From the NCBI GenBank assembly GCA_003216435.1, contig QCIW01000009.1, positions 1 through 44,282 on the forward strand: a DNA stretch of 44,282 nt, read 5' to 3'. The translations under genes were made by a program, and so were the position numbers. The notes under the pieces are model-generated. The model was given only the letters and a program-made list of their open reading frames with translations. It had not been told where the DNA came from and did not search any database. This stretch comes from Prochlorococcus sp. AG-402-N21. GTDB taxonomy: Bacteria > Cyanobacteriota > Cyanobacteriia > PCC-6307 > Cyanobiaceae. Below are positions 1 to 7,927 of this stretch, piece after piece (within the stretch, counting starts at the first letter, position 1; each line of letters starts with the position of its first letter).

Positions 1-2
1 AT

Positions 3-179
3 CAATCTTTTGTAGTTGTCGATGACTTATTGGCTACTGGTGGGACTGTAAAATGTGTATCAGCTATACTTCGAGAATCAGAGAAAGAAATTCGGGGGTT
101 ATCGGTTGTAATTGAATTAAGTCAATTTAATGCAAAGGAATCTCTTCCTTTTCCTGTAGAATCTCAAATAATTTGCTAG
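3..179 (+). CDS. apt: Adenine phosphoribosyltransferase, C-terminal part
   Basis: The last 58 codons of a gene entering from the left edge. Apt converts adenine plus PRPP to AMP in purine salvage in the cytoplasm. The frame opens with the PRPP-binding loop (VVVDDLLATGGT) and continues through a typical Apt C-terminus ending PFPVESQIIC. The N-terminal two thirds lie outside the window. It converges on a minus-strand operon that also holds phosphoribosyltransferase-type genes, so this end of the window looks like a nucleobase salvage locus. The family call is secure from the PRPP loop and tail; start and promoter cannot be seen. Confidence 0.88.
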   Translation, partial: QSFVVVDDLLATGGTVKCVSAILRESEKEIRGLSVVIELSQFNAKESLPFPVESQIIC

Positions 180-201
180 GAATTACTAATTCATTCAAGC
201 T

Positions 202-687
202 CTATCCAGTTGCTTTACGAGAGGCTAGATTGAGCCATCTAGCCAAGGCTTTGTCTTCATTTGTTATTTCTTCAAGAGAAGTATAAAAATAATCATGCCA
301 ACCAGACGAAGGTAACCCAGCAAAAACCATCAAGTTCAAAGGATAATCCTCAGAGTCACTACAACGTCGAAAGTCGTCACGGAATAAAAAAATTTTTTTA
401 TTCATTGCTATCGCAACACCAAGTTCTATCATCACACCTTCATCTGGTGGTGTGCCATTTACAATTGCAAAAATACCATCAGCATTTTTAACATCTTCAA
501 TATCTGCTGTTGCGACCTTGTGTGCCCAACCTAACGCCGAAAGGTCAACTTGACTATTCCGGTGAAAAGGCTCCCAAACCTCAGCACCTAGGGCTTCAAG
601 AATCGATATGAACTCAGGTAGCAGATTTTCTCGCCATTGCCTAGAAAATCCGTAAGGTGAGGCCAAGTAAATAGTTTTTTTAGTCAT
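202..687 (-). CDS. Nucleoside 2-deoxyribosyltransferase
   Basis: About 161 aa. It resembles nucleoside 2-deoxyribosyltransferases, which swap or hydrolyse the base of deoxynucleosides in salvage. Visible marks are the N-terminal beta-strand/loop IYLASPYGFS and a central segment GTPPDEGVMIELG carrying the Asp/Glu acid cluster and family catalytic Glu. The frame stays open 48 codons further upstream, but that stretch is the antisense of the preceding gene. I therefore start at the ATG at 687, which overlaps the stop of the upstream gene by 8 bases, as in translational coupling. It is the last gene of a four-gene minus-strand operon. The exact substrate is not known. Confidence 0.75.
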   Translation of the reverse strand: MTKKTIYLASPYGFSRQWRENLLPEFISILEALGAEVWEPFHRNSQVDLSALGWAHKVATADIEDVKNADGIFAIVNGTPPDEGVMIELGVAIAMNKKIFLFRDDFRRCSDSEDYPLNLMVFAGLPSSGWHDYFYTSLEEITNEDKALARWLNLASRKATG

Positions 688-1081
688 TGAATAGCAATCG
701 AGAGCGTAAATATGCCTTCTGATCATGTTCAACAAGTTGTTTATTCTCCCAAGGAAATAAAAGCCACTCTTCAGGTGAAACAATCTGCACTGCATTCCAC
801 CATGTAGGCTGAACTTTGCTAAACCAAACAAATGTAGTGACCCCTCTCATTTCAGAAACTTCACTTAATGTTTTTCCAGTCTCATAGACATCATCAACTA
901 CTAGAGAAAAATTTCGAGGTACATCAAGCAAAGGAATATCTAGTGAATGACTCAAAGCCACCGCCAAACATAGTCCCCCTCGCGGGAATCCATAAACACC
1001 AGAAAAACTTTTATCACTACAAGAACAAGATATCTTCTCTACGCACACGTCAAATTCTTCCCAACTCAGTATTCTCATCAT
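680..1081 (-). CDS. Phosphoribosyltransferase-domain protein
   Basis: 133 aa, a type I phosphoribosyltransferase fold: an early PRG loop (GVYGFPRGG, near residue 30) and the PRPP-binding signature LVVDDVYETGKT at about residues 61-72. Proteins of this size and motif set transfer phosphoribose to a purine or xanthine base. No base-specificity residue can be read with confidence. The start ATG shares one base with the stop of the upstream 69-aa gene, and the end overlaps the deoxyribosyltransferase gene, so all are probably translated from one mRNA. The neighbouring apt and deoxyribosyltransferase support a nucleobase salvage role (inference). Confidence 0.72.
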   Translation of the reverse strand: MMRILSWEEFDVCVEKISCSCSDKSFSGVYGFPRGGLCLAVALSHSLDIPLLDVPRNFSLVVDDVYETGKTLSEVSEMRGVTTFVWFSKVQPTWWNAVQIVSPEEWLLFPWENKQLVEHDQKAYLRSRLLFND

Positions 1082-1290
1082 TAATAAAACTCAGAAATTT
1101 CTAGCAACATCTTTCGTATGTGCTCATTTTTAGCATTGCTTTCTTCTTTTAATTCTTTGCAAGCACCTTTAACTTGCATCCAATACACCTCCATTACCTG
1201 TCGTTCTTGTTCAGTAGGCGTCCATTTAGTTTTTCCCATATCACAGTTTTGGAGACAATCTAGAATCAATAAAAGATCAACCTCCTTCAA
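1081..1290 (-). CDS. Small conserved-looking protein in salvage operon
   Basis: 69 aa, not recognised. Mostly charged and helical (residues 22-65 rich in Glu, Lys and Met), with no signal peptide or membrane segment. The start at 1290 is favoured because it overlaps the stop of the secreted-protein gene upstream by four bases (ATGA). An internal ATG at 1239 is an alternative that would give 52 aa. Its end overlaps the start of the phosphoribosyltransferase gene by one base. The tight coupling on both sides is the best evidence that it is real. Confidence 0.6.
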   Translation of the reverse strand: MKEVDLLLILDCLQNCDMGKTKWTPTEQERQVMEVYWMQVKGACKELKEESNAKNEHIRKMLLEISEFY

Positions 1291-1766
1291 AGGAAAGAAG
1301 GGTCTAGGAGTGATGGTCGATAAGATAGTACGAACAATCTTTGTTCGCTCTTAATGGCAGTAATGACATCTTCTCCTGTGTGCCAAACCCATTGTTGTTG
1401 AGGAGATCTACCATCAACCTCAACACTTGCACTCACTGGAGGACCAAAACGATGTCTTAAACCTGCTAATACCTCAGTCATATTTTCATAGTCCATTTCA
1501 TAAACAAGCTGTTTTAACCCCTGCTCATCGTCAACACGAACACGAAGATTATTAACAGGCAAATCACTCAACTGAACATTTTTAATTTCAAAGAATTCAC
1601 TCCTTAGTGCGTCATTTATAGGCTTGAAAGAAACACCAAGATGTCCCTCGACAGTTGAGAGATCCATTCCCCAAGTCAAACCTTCAACGCATGCGATCAC
1701 AGGTCTCGAGGTTAATTGAATAATAATAAAAAGACTCGCTAAAACAAGAGCTCTCAAAGTAACCAT
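1287..1766 (-). CDS. Secreted protein of unknown function
   Basis: 159 aa with a clear N-terminal signal sequence: a hydrophobic run at residues 4-22 followed by a small-residue cleavage region near VIACVEG. The mature part is soluble and acidic, with a repeated pattern LTWGMDLSTVEGHLG and later LAGLRHRFGPP that recalls periplasmic beta-alpha modules, but I cannot name the family. It is first in the overlapping minus-strand operon leading to the phosphoribosyltransferase and deoxyribosyltransferase. Why an exported protein should share an operon with salvage enzymes is unclear. Confidence 0.62.
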   Translation of the reverse strand: MVTLRALVLASLFIIIQLTSRPVIACVEGLTWGMDLSTVEGHLGVSFKPINDALRSEFFEIKNVQLSDLPVNNLRVRVDDEQGLKQLVYEMDYENMTEVLAGLRHRFGPPVSASVEVDGRSPQQQWVWHTGEDVITAIKSEQRLFVLSYRPSLLDPSFL

Positions 1767-1908
1767 TTGAATATTCTTAAATTCATTGCTAGTTAAAAGC
1801 TAGTCATTCCTAGCTTGAAGATCATCTTTTGTTAGCTATCAACATTAAAATAGCTTGAATAGATTTTCAAGGAAATTATATCTGTGATCAAGGCAATCTA
1901 AAACTAAG

Positions 1909-2505
1909 CTATAGGGAATTAATCAACTCGTCTCCTTTGTCACAGATCTCTTGTTGAGATGGCACCTCAGTCAAACCAGTCCAACTAATTAATCCAAACC
2001 TAATTGGACAATTACATTTATTTCCCTTAGATAAATCATTTAATTCTTTACCTGTAAAAGGATCTGGATCGTCCATCAGCATTACTTCTCTTAAACGTAA
2101 ACTTAAAGCTTCATTCCATTTCTCATATCCACGAACATGCTGACAGAAATCCAAGAAAGCGACTTTTTTACTATTAAATCCTTTTTCATTATATGTTTTT
2201 TGAAAAACTCCTCTCATAAAATTGGTGCAATTCACAGCCTCTAAATCTGTAAACGGGGTAAGCTTTTGGTCATTTAAATATCCATAATTTTGGAGAGTGG
2301 ACTCAACCATAGACAGTCGTTCAACTAATAGATCAATACGTGAAGCTGCCTCTAAGTCATATTTATCGAAAGTTTGGCCATCTATTGACCTAGTTATTAA
2401 ATCTGTAATATGTTCCGTAAGACTTTTCCCAGACATCATAGCTTGACGCTTGATCTTCTTAAGTAGATCTACTGACAATTTTATATTGAGCTGACTTCTA
2501 GTCAT
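1909..2505 (-). CDS. Ribbon-helix-helix (Arc/CopG-type) DNA-binding protein
   Basis: 198 aa. Residues 1-42 have the RHH pattern: a short strand (SQLNIKLS) followed by two helices separated by a Gly-Lys-Ser turn (MMSGKSLTEHITDLI). Residues 50-75 may form a coiled coil. The C-terminal 120 residues (Cys-rich pair NKCNCPIRF near 164) are not recognised and may be an effector or oligomer domain. Directly upstream of the ATG lie two perfect 13-nt direct repeats, the arrangement expected of an autoregulated RHH repressor (inference). A second RHH-like frame lies on the opposite strand 180 bases away. Confidence 0.65.
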   Translation of the reverse strand: MTRSQLNIKLSVDLLKKIKRQAMMSGKSLTEHITDLITRSIDGQTFDKYDLEAASRIDLLVERLSMVESTLQNYGYLNDQKLTPFTDLEAVNCTNFMRGVFQKTYNEKGFNSKKVAFLDFCQHVRGYEKWNEALSLRLREVMLMDDPDPFTGKELNDLSKGNKCNCPIRFGLISWTGLTEVPSQQEICDKGDELINSL

Positions 2506-2517
2506 TCGAGTTAAAAT

Positions 2518-2543
2518 GTTCTAGCAATCTGTTCTAGCAATCT
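2518..2543. repeat. Tandem 13-nt direct repeat, possible RHH operator
   Basis: Two head-to-tail copies of GTTCTAGCAATCT (2518-2530 and 2531-2543), identical at every base. They are followed by a partial related motif CTAGTGATC and lie 13-38 bases before the ATG of the RHH gene. RHH repressors commonly bind tandem short sites at their own promoter. Binding here is inferred. Confidence 0.5.
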
Positions 2544-2635
2544 AGTGATCATCCTAACGAAGTCAACAGGGGATACAAAGAAAATCTTAAGAGCTTGTTA
2601 GGCTTGTTACACATTTAATAATTCCCAGGACAAAG

Positions 2636-2650
2636 GCTAGACGATCTAGC
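2636..2650. repeat. Inverted repeat GCTAG-N5-CTAGC
   Basis: A perfect 5-bp inverted repeat with a 5-base spacer, about 35 bases before the small RHH-like frame at 2685. It shares the CTAG core with the tandem repeat upstream of the larger RHH gene. The rest of the 2506-2942 intergenic stretch is AT-rich, with no other structure that I can see besides the mini-RHH frame. Confidence 0.3.
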
Positions 2651-2684
2651 TAAATAGTATTTTAATTAAAAAAACTCTGAGAGG

Positions 2685-2855
2685 ATTAAAATTTTTAATT
2701 CCGATAACTCTAAATTTATAAAAATCGAGCTGGAATACAAAAGTATAGAAATTCTTAATTCTAGAGCTTCAAAGATGGGGATATCCTTGAATGACTATAT
2801 TAACCTTGTATTAAAAGAAAGCACAAACGATGGAGAGAAAGATTCTCTTAAGTGA
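2685..2855 (+). pseudogene. Mini ribbon-helix-helix frame lacking a normal start
   Basis: An open frame of about 56 codons whose product has an RHH layout: strand FIKIELEY, helix, Gly-Ile-Ser turn, helix ISLNDYINLVLKE, charged tail. It parallels the N-terminus of the 198-aa RHH protein on the other strand. No ATG, GTG or TTG exists before the motif. The first candidate is ATT at 2685, directly after a GAGAGG ribosome-site-like run, and the only ATG (2775) would remove the DNA-binding strand. Either a rare ATT start is used or the gene has lost its start. A stop codon closes the frame upstream at about 2667. Confidence 0.4.
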
Positions 2856-2942
2856 TATTCAAATAATTAAAAGTAAGTAAATAAAATATAAGTATATCTC
2901 AAGAAGTTCAACCTAAAGATATAAATAACTGAGTTGGTTTTA

Positions 2943-3512
2943 TTAGAATCTATAGCGAATACCTATCGTCCCATTTGTGTAATTACCATTACTAATAACA
3001 GTACTCCCAAAAGTTAATTCAGGTATAACAAGTGTTTGAGCTTTAAAAAAAACATCTATTTGCTCAGAGGTTTTATAACTTAAACCATAAGCTAATCCAT
3101 ATGTAAATCCACTGTCGTCATATCCATCGATATCAGCCATTGTAGCTCCGATCGCAGCTCCAACGAAAGGACTCCACTGTTTACCATCCCTAAAGTCGTA
3201 ATAAAGAGAGGCTAAAAATGAATCTATTGTCGAATCAGTTACGATCGAATATCCAAGCCAACTAGTCTTGTCTGACTGGCCTCTCACCCAAGTACCTTCT
3301 AGGCGAGTCGTCCCAAAATCATAACCAAAGCCTAGATCTAAGCCCAATCCAGCTTCAAATTCAATATCTGAGCTAATCCCAACAACATCAATATCCCCTA
3401 TTTGGCTGCCTCCAATACTGCCAGTAAAATAAGCACCTTTGTCTCCTTCACCAGAAAAGGCCGGGGCAGAAAAAATGGCCGAGACAAGTAATACCTTTAA
3501 TAAATTCTTCAT
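2943..3512 (-). CDS. Outer-membrane beta-barrel protein (porin-like family)
   Basis: 189 aa with a signal peptide (LLKVLLVSAIFSAPAFS, cleavage before GEGDKG), then alternating amphipathic strands typical of an 8-strand OmpA/OmpW-like barrel. It ends in the classic outer-membrane C-terminal aromatic pattern (TIGIRYRF). Glycine and aromatic girdle residues recur about every 20 residues (YFTGSIGGS, LGLDLGFGYDFG, SLYYDFRDG). I start at the ATG at 3512; a TTG one codon earlier is possible. Ligand or role unknown. It is monocistronic, with no close neighbour on its strand. Confidence 0.78.
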   Translation of the reverse strand: MKNLLKVLLVSAIFSAPAFSGEGDKGAYFTGSIGGSQIGDIDVVGISSDIEFEAGLGLDLGFGYDFGTTRLEGTWVRGQSDKTSWLGYSIVTDSTIDSFLASLYYDFRDGKQWSPFVGAAIGATMADIDGYDDSGFTYGLAYGLSYKTSEQIDVFFKAQTLVIPELTFGSTVISNGNYTNGTIGIRYRF

Positions 3513-3626
3513 CAAAAATGAAATTCAAAACGAATCTACTATACAAAATAGTTCAACTATTCGATTAGCCCTTCTTCTCTTGAAATAATTCAAATTTGAT
3601 GAATAATTCCATTTACCAGGCAATAT

Positions 3627-3908
3627 GTGGTGAAGATAAAGAAATCACTAAATTCAATAAAAGAGAGTGCTGAATATAGCAAAGAAAGAAAGAAAGAAAC
3701 CAATAAAGCTAAAGCCAGAAAAGCTTTGCTTAGAGAAAAAATGAAACTCGAAGGACTAAAAGAAGGCAGTGGGGTCCCTGGGAAAGACTTATCTTCATAT
3801 GACCAAGATGAAATCTGGGAGCTAATCCAAGCAACTCGATGCTTGTCTAATATGCCAGCCCGGCAAAGCAAAATAAAAGCAAAAGTTCCTAACAAAAAAA
3901 ATCATTAA
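3627..3908 (+). CDS. Small paralogous protein, module gene A (copy 1)
   Basis: 93 aa from a GTG start. The first 30 residues are Lys/Glu-rich. Residues 33-80 align closely with the protein at 20621: both share LLR.KMK..GL.EGSGV, then LSSY..DE.W.LIQ.T.C. This conserved core defines a small family of unknown function. As at 20.6 kb, it was followed by a short membrane-protein gene, but here that partner is broken (next entry). The N-terminal extension differs between the copies, so the exact start is uncertain. Confidence 0.6.
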   Translation: MVKIKKSLNSIKESAEYSKERKKETNKAKARKALLREKMKLEGLKEGSGVPGKDLSSYDQDEIWELIQATRCLSNMPARQSKIKAKVPNKKNH

Positions 3909-4024
3909 TTGCTCCGATATTTCTTTCAATATCTCTCACGAGCTTAATTCTGTTGTATTACCAATAATATCCCTCCGTAGAGACAAGACAAGAACTATCA
4001 GTAGATAGCATTTTTACTGATTAA
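3893..4024 (+). pseudogene. Decayed copy of module gene B
   Basis: Translating this stretch gives KSLIAPIF, then ..LLYYQ, a TAA at 3965-3967, then YPSVETRQELSVDSIFTD and a stop. The intact gene at 20823-20975 reads KSLIAWIL ... FYYQQYPSPETRRELSVDGMFFD. The copies line up across the break, with the second Gln codon (CAA) turned into TAA. The start region also lacks an ATG and an upstream stop closes the frame. This is a pseudogene sitting in the same position relative to gene A as its intact relative. Confidence 0.7.
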
Positions 4025-4240
4025 ATCTTCTTCATCCTATGGTTGATTTTCCTCAAAATAATTGCCAGGATAATTAAAAAATGAGTGGATTTTGCTATTC
4101 TCACCAGTGTCTGAGAAGGGCTTTAAAATATATTTTATAGTTTGAAAGTAGTATAAAATATTTAAATCATCATGGCTCTAGGTAAACAAATAGAGCTAAC
4201 CAGAAAGATTATCAACTACTCATTAGTATTAATTCTGAAT

Positions 4241-4576
4241 TTATGAATTCATTTTGAAACCAGAGCCACATATGCTTCTTTGCGCACCTTCAGGTGGACT
4301 AATAAGAAAGCCCCCACCACTCAAATCACCGAAATAATCGAGACTTAATCCTATAAATAAATCAAGCTGCGCTTCAGGTGCAAACAATGTGACTCCATCA
4401 GTTCTTGCAATAGGAGTGCCTCCTTGTTTCCCGCATCTAATTCGAATATATAACCATCCTTCCCCAAAACTATCGGGTAGCAAATCAATATGCATTTCGC
4501 CCGGAGTAGCTCCAAATGCAGATTGTCTTATTAATTCAGCAGCAGCAGATTTAGTAACACTTAAATTGCAAGCCAT
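4241..4576 (-). CDS. A-type (HesB/IscA-like) iron-sulfur protein, divergent
   Basis: 111 aa resembling the HesB/IscA/SufA fold: the N-terminal LSVTKSAAAELIRQSA helix, a central Cys (RIRCGKQGG near residue 48), and a C-terminal CGSGF. Canonical A-type carriers bind Fe-S with one central Cys plus a CxC (CGCG) near the end. Here only the first Cys of that pair is present, so cluster binding may be altered or lost. Cyanobacteria commonly carry such divergent HesB-like proteins next to other metabolic genes. It lies 34 bases downstream of folE on the same strand and may share its transcript. Confidence 0.65.
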   Translation of the reverse strand: MACNLSVTKSAAAELIRQSAFGATPGEMHIDLLPDSFGEGWLYIRIRCGKQGGTPIARTDGVTLFAPEAQLDLFIGLSLDYFGDLSGGGFLISPPEGAQRSICGSGFKMNS

Positions 4577-4610
4577 CTAACAGTTTTAGTTATTGATTGA
4601 GAAGATCAGG

Positions 4611-5357
4611 CTAATAGTTCTTAGCAACATTGGATTGTTGTTTCACCAGTTCAAAGAATTCCTGTTTCAAGCTTGCATCATGACGGAAATCACCTCTAAC
4701 AACTGAATTAATCATGCTGGTATCTGGTTCTTTAACGCCTCTCCATTTCATACAATAATGTTGGGCCTTTATAAGAATTGCCAAGCCTTTAGGCTCGCAT
4801 AGTCGTTCAATTTCATCCGCAAGGATCATTACAGCTTCTTCTTGAATATGTGGCCTAGAAAAAACCCAATCAGCTACCCTTGCAAACTTTGAAATACCAA
4901 TAACTTTTTCCCCGGGTTTAATCCCAATCCAACAATCTCCCAATATTGGGACAAGATGGTGTGAACAAGCAGATCGAACGGTGATGGGGCCAAGGGTATA
5001 GATTTCATCTAAATTCTTATCATTAGGAAAGCTAGTAACTTTTGGTTGAGAATGATATCTCCCCTTAAAAACTTCATTTAAATACATCCTTGATACTCTT
5101 TCAGCAGTCTCTTGAGTGTTATGATCATTATCAACATCTATTAATAAAGTTTTAAGCAAATCCCTTACTCTTACAGCGACTTCCTTCTCAAGAGTCTGTA
5201 ACTCACCTGGTAAAATATAATCAGATATATTATCATTTGCATGGTATCTGGCTCCATCTGAGATTATACGTTCGCGAATTATTTCTGATACTAACTTGCA
5301 AGAAATCTTTCCTTTAACGTCGTCTTTAATATTTTCATTTGGTGCTGTAGAAGTCAT
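4611..5357 (-). CDS. folE: GTP cyclohydrolase I
   Basis: 248 aa. FolE converts GTP to dihydroneopterin triphosphate, the first step of tetrahydrofolate synthesis. The signature is complete: zinc ligands in RSACSHHLVPILGDC, the GISKFARVADWVFSRP segment, and the late Cys in AQHYCMKWRGV. The N-terminal 45 residues are an extension of low conservation. The ATG at 5357 is the first in frame. Divergent transcription from the SelO side leaves about 400 bases upstream. It probably reads on into the HesB-like gene 34 bases downstream. Confidence 0.93.
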   Translation of the reverse strand: MTSTAPNENIKDDVKGKISCKLVSEIIRERIISDGARYHANDNISDYILPGELQTLEKEVAVRVRDLLKTLLIDVDNDHNTQETAERVSRMYLNEVFKGRYHSQPKVTSFPNDKNLDEIYTLGPITVRSACSHHLVPILGDCWIGIKPGEKVIGISKFARVADWVFSRPHIQEEAVMILADEIERLCEPKGLAILIKAQHYCMKWRGVKEPDTSMINSVVRGDFRHDASLKQEFFELVKQQSNVAKNY

Positions 5358-5759
5358 AATCTTTGATATGAAGAACTAAAACCAGTCTCTCTTCAGAAAA
5401 TCGATAAGACCCTAACATACATAATGCCAAAATCTTTGGGTAGAAATTACTGCATTGCAAAGACAACTAAAGATTTCAATGAGAAATGTATAAGATATAA
5501 CTTAGAAGACTTTCAAAAATAAGAGATAAATATTTCCGAAAGCATCTGTCCGTAAAGGGTTTTATAGTTTTGATAAGTATCAATCGATAATTCCGGTTTC
5601 TTGGGGAATTTCTTTCTCTGATCGTATCTTGGATAAATTCTAGAAAGAAAGTAAACCCAATACCCAAAGCCAAGGGAATTAATCTTAAAAAAGGTTTCTC
5701 AAAGTTTAACTTGATTACACATTGTCGCTCAAATCAATTGATATGAAAGGAGTTAACAA
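5358..5759. other. Intergenic stretch with possible degraded membrane-protein frame
   Basis: About 400 bases without a confident gene. On the minus strand, 5476 to roughly 5720 stays open and encodes a hydrophobic segment (FLRLIPLALGIGFTFFLEF) followed by a basic tail. Its reading has no ATG before the hydrophobic part, only a TTG at 5673. It could be a small membrane protein with an unusual start, or a remnant. No other structure was seen. Confidence 0.25.
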
Positions 5760-5843
5760 GTGTCCATGGAATACGTAAGATGGTTAAAACAGTGGTTTCA
5801 AAAGGAATTGAATAGTTTATTTCCAACTCGATCCAAAATTTGA
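5760..5843 (+). CDS. Putative 27-aa peptide with own terminator
   Basis: A short frame starting GTG (or ATG at 5766), with AAGGAG seven bases before the GTG. It encodes an aromatic, basic amphipathic peptide (MEYVRWLKQWFQKELNSLF core). Its last codons run into a perfect 7-bp hairpin followed by a T-rich stretch. That arrangement of ribosome site, frame and terminator is what a very short mRNA should look like, although a non-coding RNA is equally possible. Product function unknown. Confidence 0.4.
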   Translation: MSMEYVRWLKQWFQKELNSLFPTRSKI

Positions 5844-5854
5844 GTTGGTTATTT
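5823..5854 (+). terminator. Rho-independent terminator of the short transcript
   Basis: Perfect 7-bp stem CCAACTC / GAGTTGG (5823-5829 and 5842-5848) with a 12-base loop, followed by TTATTTTAATT. It sits 40 bases before selO, so selO must have its own promoter or depend on read-through. Confidence 0.55.
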
Positions 5855-5895
5855 TAATTACTCAAACTTCCAGGCAGCCCTAAACCGATCGGTCC

Positions 5896-7599
5896 ATGTC
5901 AGCCACATCAAGAGATTTCGATTCTCCAAAAATAAAAAATTTCGCTGGTTTTTTACAACGAGCAGACTATTCCTTGATGGATTCACTCCTATCCGATCCT
6001 CAGTCAACTGAAGATGGGCAGGACCACTATCCTCGCCAAGTATTCTCAGGTCATTACGTACCTGTGATTCCAACTGCAATACCAGCCCCGGAATATATCG
6101 CGCACAGCAACGAATTATTTAATGAGCTGGGGCTGAGTAATGACCTTGCTCTCAACGAACAATTTAGCCGTCTATTTTCAGGCGACATAACGGTAGCGAG
6201 GAAGCCAATGCGGCCGATTGGTTGGGCTACCGGTTATGCCCTTTCGATCTACGGAACTGAATACATACAGCAGTGTCCCTTTGGGACAGGAAATGGTTAT
6301 GGAGATGGGCGTGCAATTTCAGTATTCGAAGGCCTATTTAATGGAAAACGCTGGGAAATGCAACTGAAAGGCGGAGGCCCTACACCTTACTGCCGTGGTG
6401 CTGATGGGCGTGCTGTTCTCCGTTCCAGTGTAAGAGAGTTTTTGGCGCAGGAATACATGCATGCTCTAGGAATCCCAACCTCACGCTCTCTGACACTGTA
6501 TGTGTCCCGATCCGAAACAGTTCGGAGACCTTGGTACTCCCAAGACTCCAGATCCATCGATCCCGATATCCTAGTAAATAATCCTGCGGCGATTACAACA
6601 CGTGTCGCACCTTCCTTTTTACGTGTCGGCCAGCTTGAACTTTTTGCACGTCGCTTACGCAGCAATGCGCATCAAGGTGCTCTCAACGAGCTGCAAATGA
6701 TCGTAAAACACCTTATCGAGCGAAATTATAAGCAGGTAATCAGCCAGGGTCTTGTCTTCACAGATCAAGTAGTTGAACTAGCCTATTTTTTTCGAAAAAG
6801 ACTTACTTCACTCGTAGCTAACTGGATGCGTGTTGGCTACTGCCAGGGCAATTTCAATAGCGACAACTGTGCTGCTGGAGGCTTCACCCTCGACTATGGT
6901 CCTTTCGGATTCTGCGAACTGTTCGATCCCAGGTTTCAGCCATGGACAGGAGGCGGCGAACATTTCTCATTCTTCAACCAACCAGTTGCAGCCGAAGCCA
7001 ATTATCAGATGTTCTGGGCCGCCATCAGACCTCTATTAAGCGAAAACTCCGAGGCAATGGTAAGGCTGGACAAGATCCGAGAAGGCTTCGCTGAAACTAT
7101 GCAGCAAGAGATCGAAGCCATGTGGGCAAAAAAGCTAGGCTTAGAAAGTTATGACACAACCTTAACCAGCGAACTAATAGAGCTCATGGTTCTCTCCAAA
7201 GTTGACTACACGATCTTTTTCCGAGAGCTATCTAATATACCTGAGCAACTCACAACCTTGAAAGAGAGCTTCTACCTCCCAAGTTCAGAAAAGATTGATA
7301 TGCAATGGGAAAATTGGCTCCAACGGTGGAGGAATCGCGTCACTACCTGTGGCGACCTCAGAGTAACATCCGCAACAATGAAACGTGTTAACCCTAAATA
7401 CACCTGGAGGGAATGGCTGATTGCACCCGCTTACAAGCAAGCAGAACGAGGTGATCCAAGCCTCATCAAAGAGATGCAGAATGTCTATAGCAAACCGTAC
7501 GACGAGCAATCATCAGAGGTGGAGGCAAAATACAACCGATTAAAGCCCAAAGAATTCTTCAACGCCGGAGGCATATCACACTACAGCTGTTCATCCTAA
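5896..7599 (+). CDS. selO: SelO/YdiU protein AMPylase (pseudokinase family)
   Basis: 567 aa of the SelO (YdiU, UPF0061) family, which transfers AMP from ATP to Ser/Thr/Tyr of proteins and is linked to redox stress. Visible: [16 protein letters not shown]; the nucleotide-loop region [31 protein letters not shown]; and the catalytic/metal segment NFNSDN...[14 protein letters not shown], keeping the Asn/Asp and DYGP acidic residues. The protein ends CSS, the conserved tail where some family members carry selenocysteine (USS); here it is cysteine. The gene is visibly GC-richer than its neighbours and stands alone, with no operon partner. That suggests a different history, perhaps horizontal transfer. 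Confidence 0.88.
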   Translation: MSATSRDFDSPKIKNFAGFLQRADYSLMDSLLSDPQSTEDGQDHYPRQVFSGHYVPVIPTAIPAPEYIAHSNELFNELGLSNDLALNEQFSRLFSGDITVARKPMRPIGWATGYALSIYGTEYIQQCPFGTGNGYGDGRAISVFEGLFNGKRWEMQLKGGGPTPYCRGADGRAVLRSSVREFLAQEYMHALGIPTSRSLTLYVSRSETVRRPWYSQDSRSIDPDILVNNPAAITTRVAPSFLRVGQLELFARRLRSNAHQGALNELQMIVKHLIERNYKQVISQGLVFTDQVVELAYFFRKRLTSLVANWMRVGYCQGNFNSDNCAAGGFTLDYGPFGFCELFDPRFQPWTGGGEHFSFFNQPVAAEANYQMFWAAIRPLLSENSEAMVRLDKIREGFAETMQQEIEAMWAKKLGLESYDTTLTSELIELMVLSKVDYTIFFRELSNIPEQLTTLKESFYLPSSEKIDMQWENWLQRWRNRVTTCGDLRVTSATMKRVNPKYTWREWLIAPAYKQAERGDPSLIKEMQNVYSKPYDEQSSEVEAKYNRLKPKEFFNAGGISHYSCSS

Positions 7600-7927
7600 T
7601 AGGGGGAATTACTTAATTCTTATGATAAGCCAAAAAAGAATCCAAATAACTTATGCGAATAAGATTAGGAAGAGATTGAGATCTAGAGACAATAATTTGA
7701 ATTAGAATCAAACAAGCAAACACTAAGCGAACCATGAAAAGAGATTATCAGCCTGGTAATAGCTCCATGATGACAGTCATCTCATAATCACTTAACTCTT
7801 TTCAGGTGGCACCTATCAAATAAACTACTTGTCAAAGTTTCCCTTCTCTCAAAAGCTCGTTCAACCTTCAACGAGCTTTAAACATGCGCTACTCTTAATC
7901 TAAGCAAGGAAAGAACTCTCGAACCAT
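7600..7927. other. Intergenic, with a perfect 10-bp hairpin
   Basis: No gene seen. The one structure is a perfect inverted repeat AAAGCTCGTT / AACGAGCTTT (7852-7861, 7870-7879) with an 8-base loop, about 50 bases before the next gene. It lacks a long T-run on the plus strand; read on the minus strand it is followed by TTTTGAG. It could be a weak terminator or a leader structure. Confidence 0.4.
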
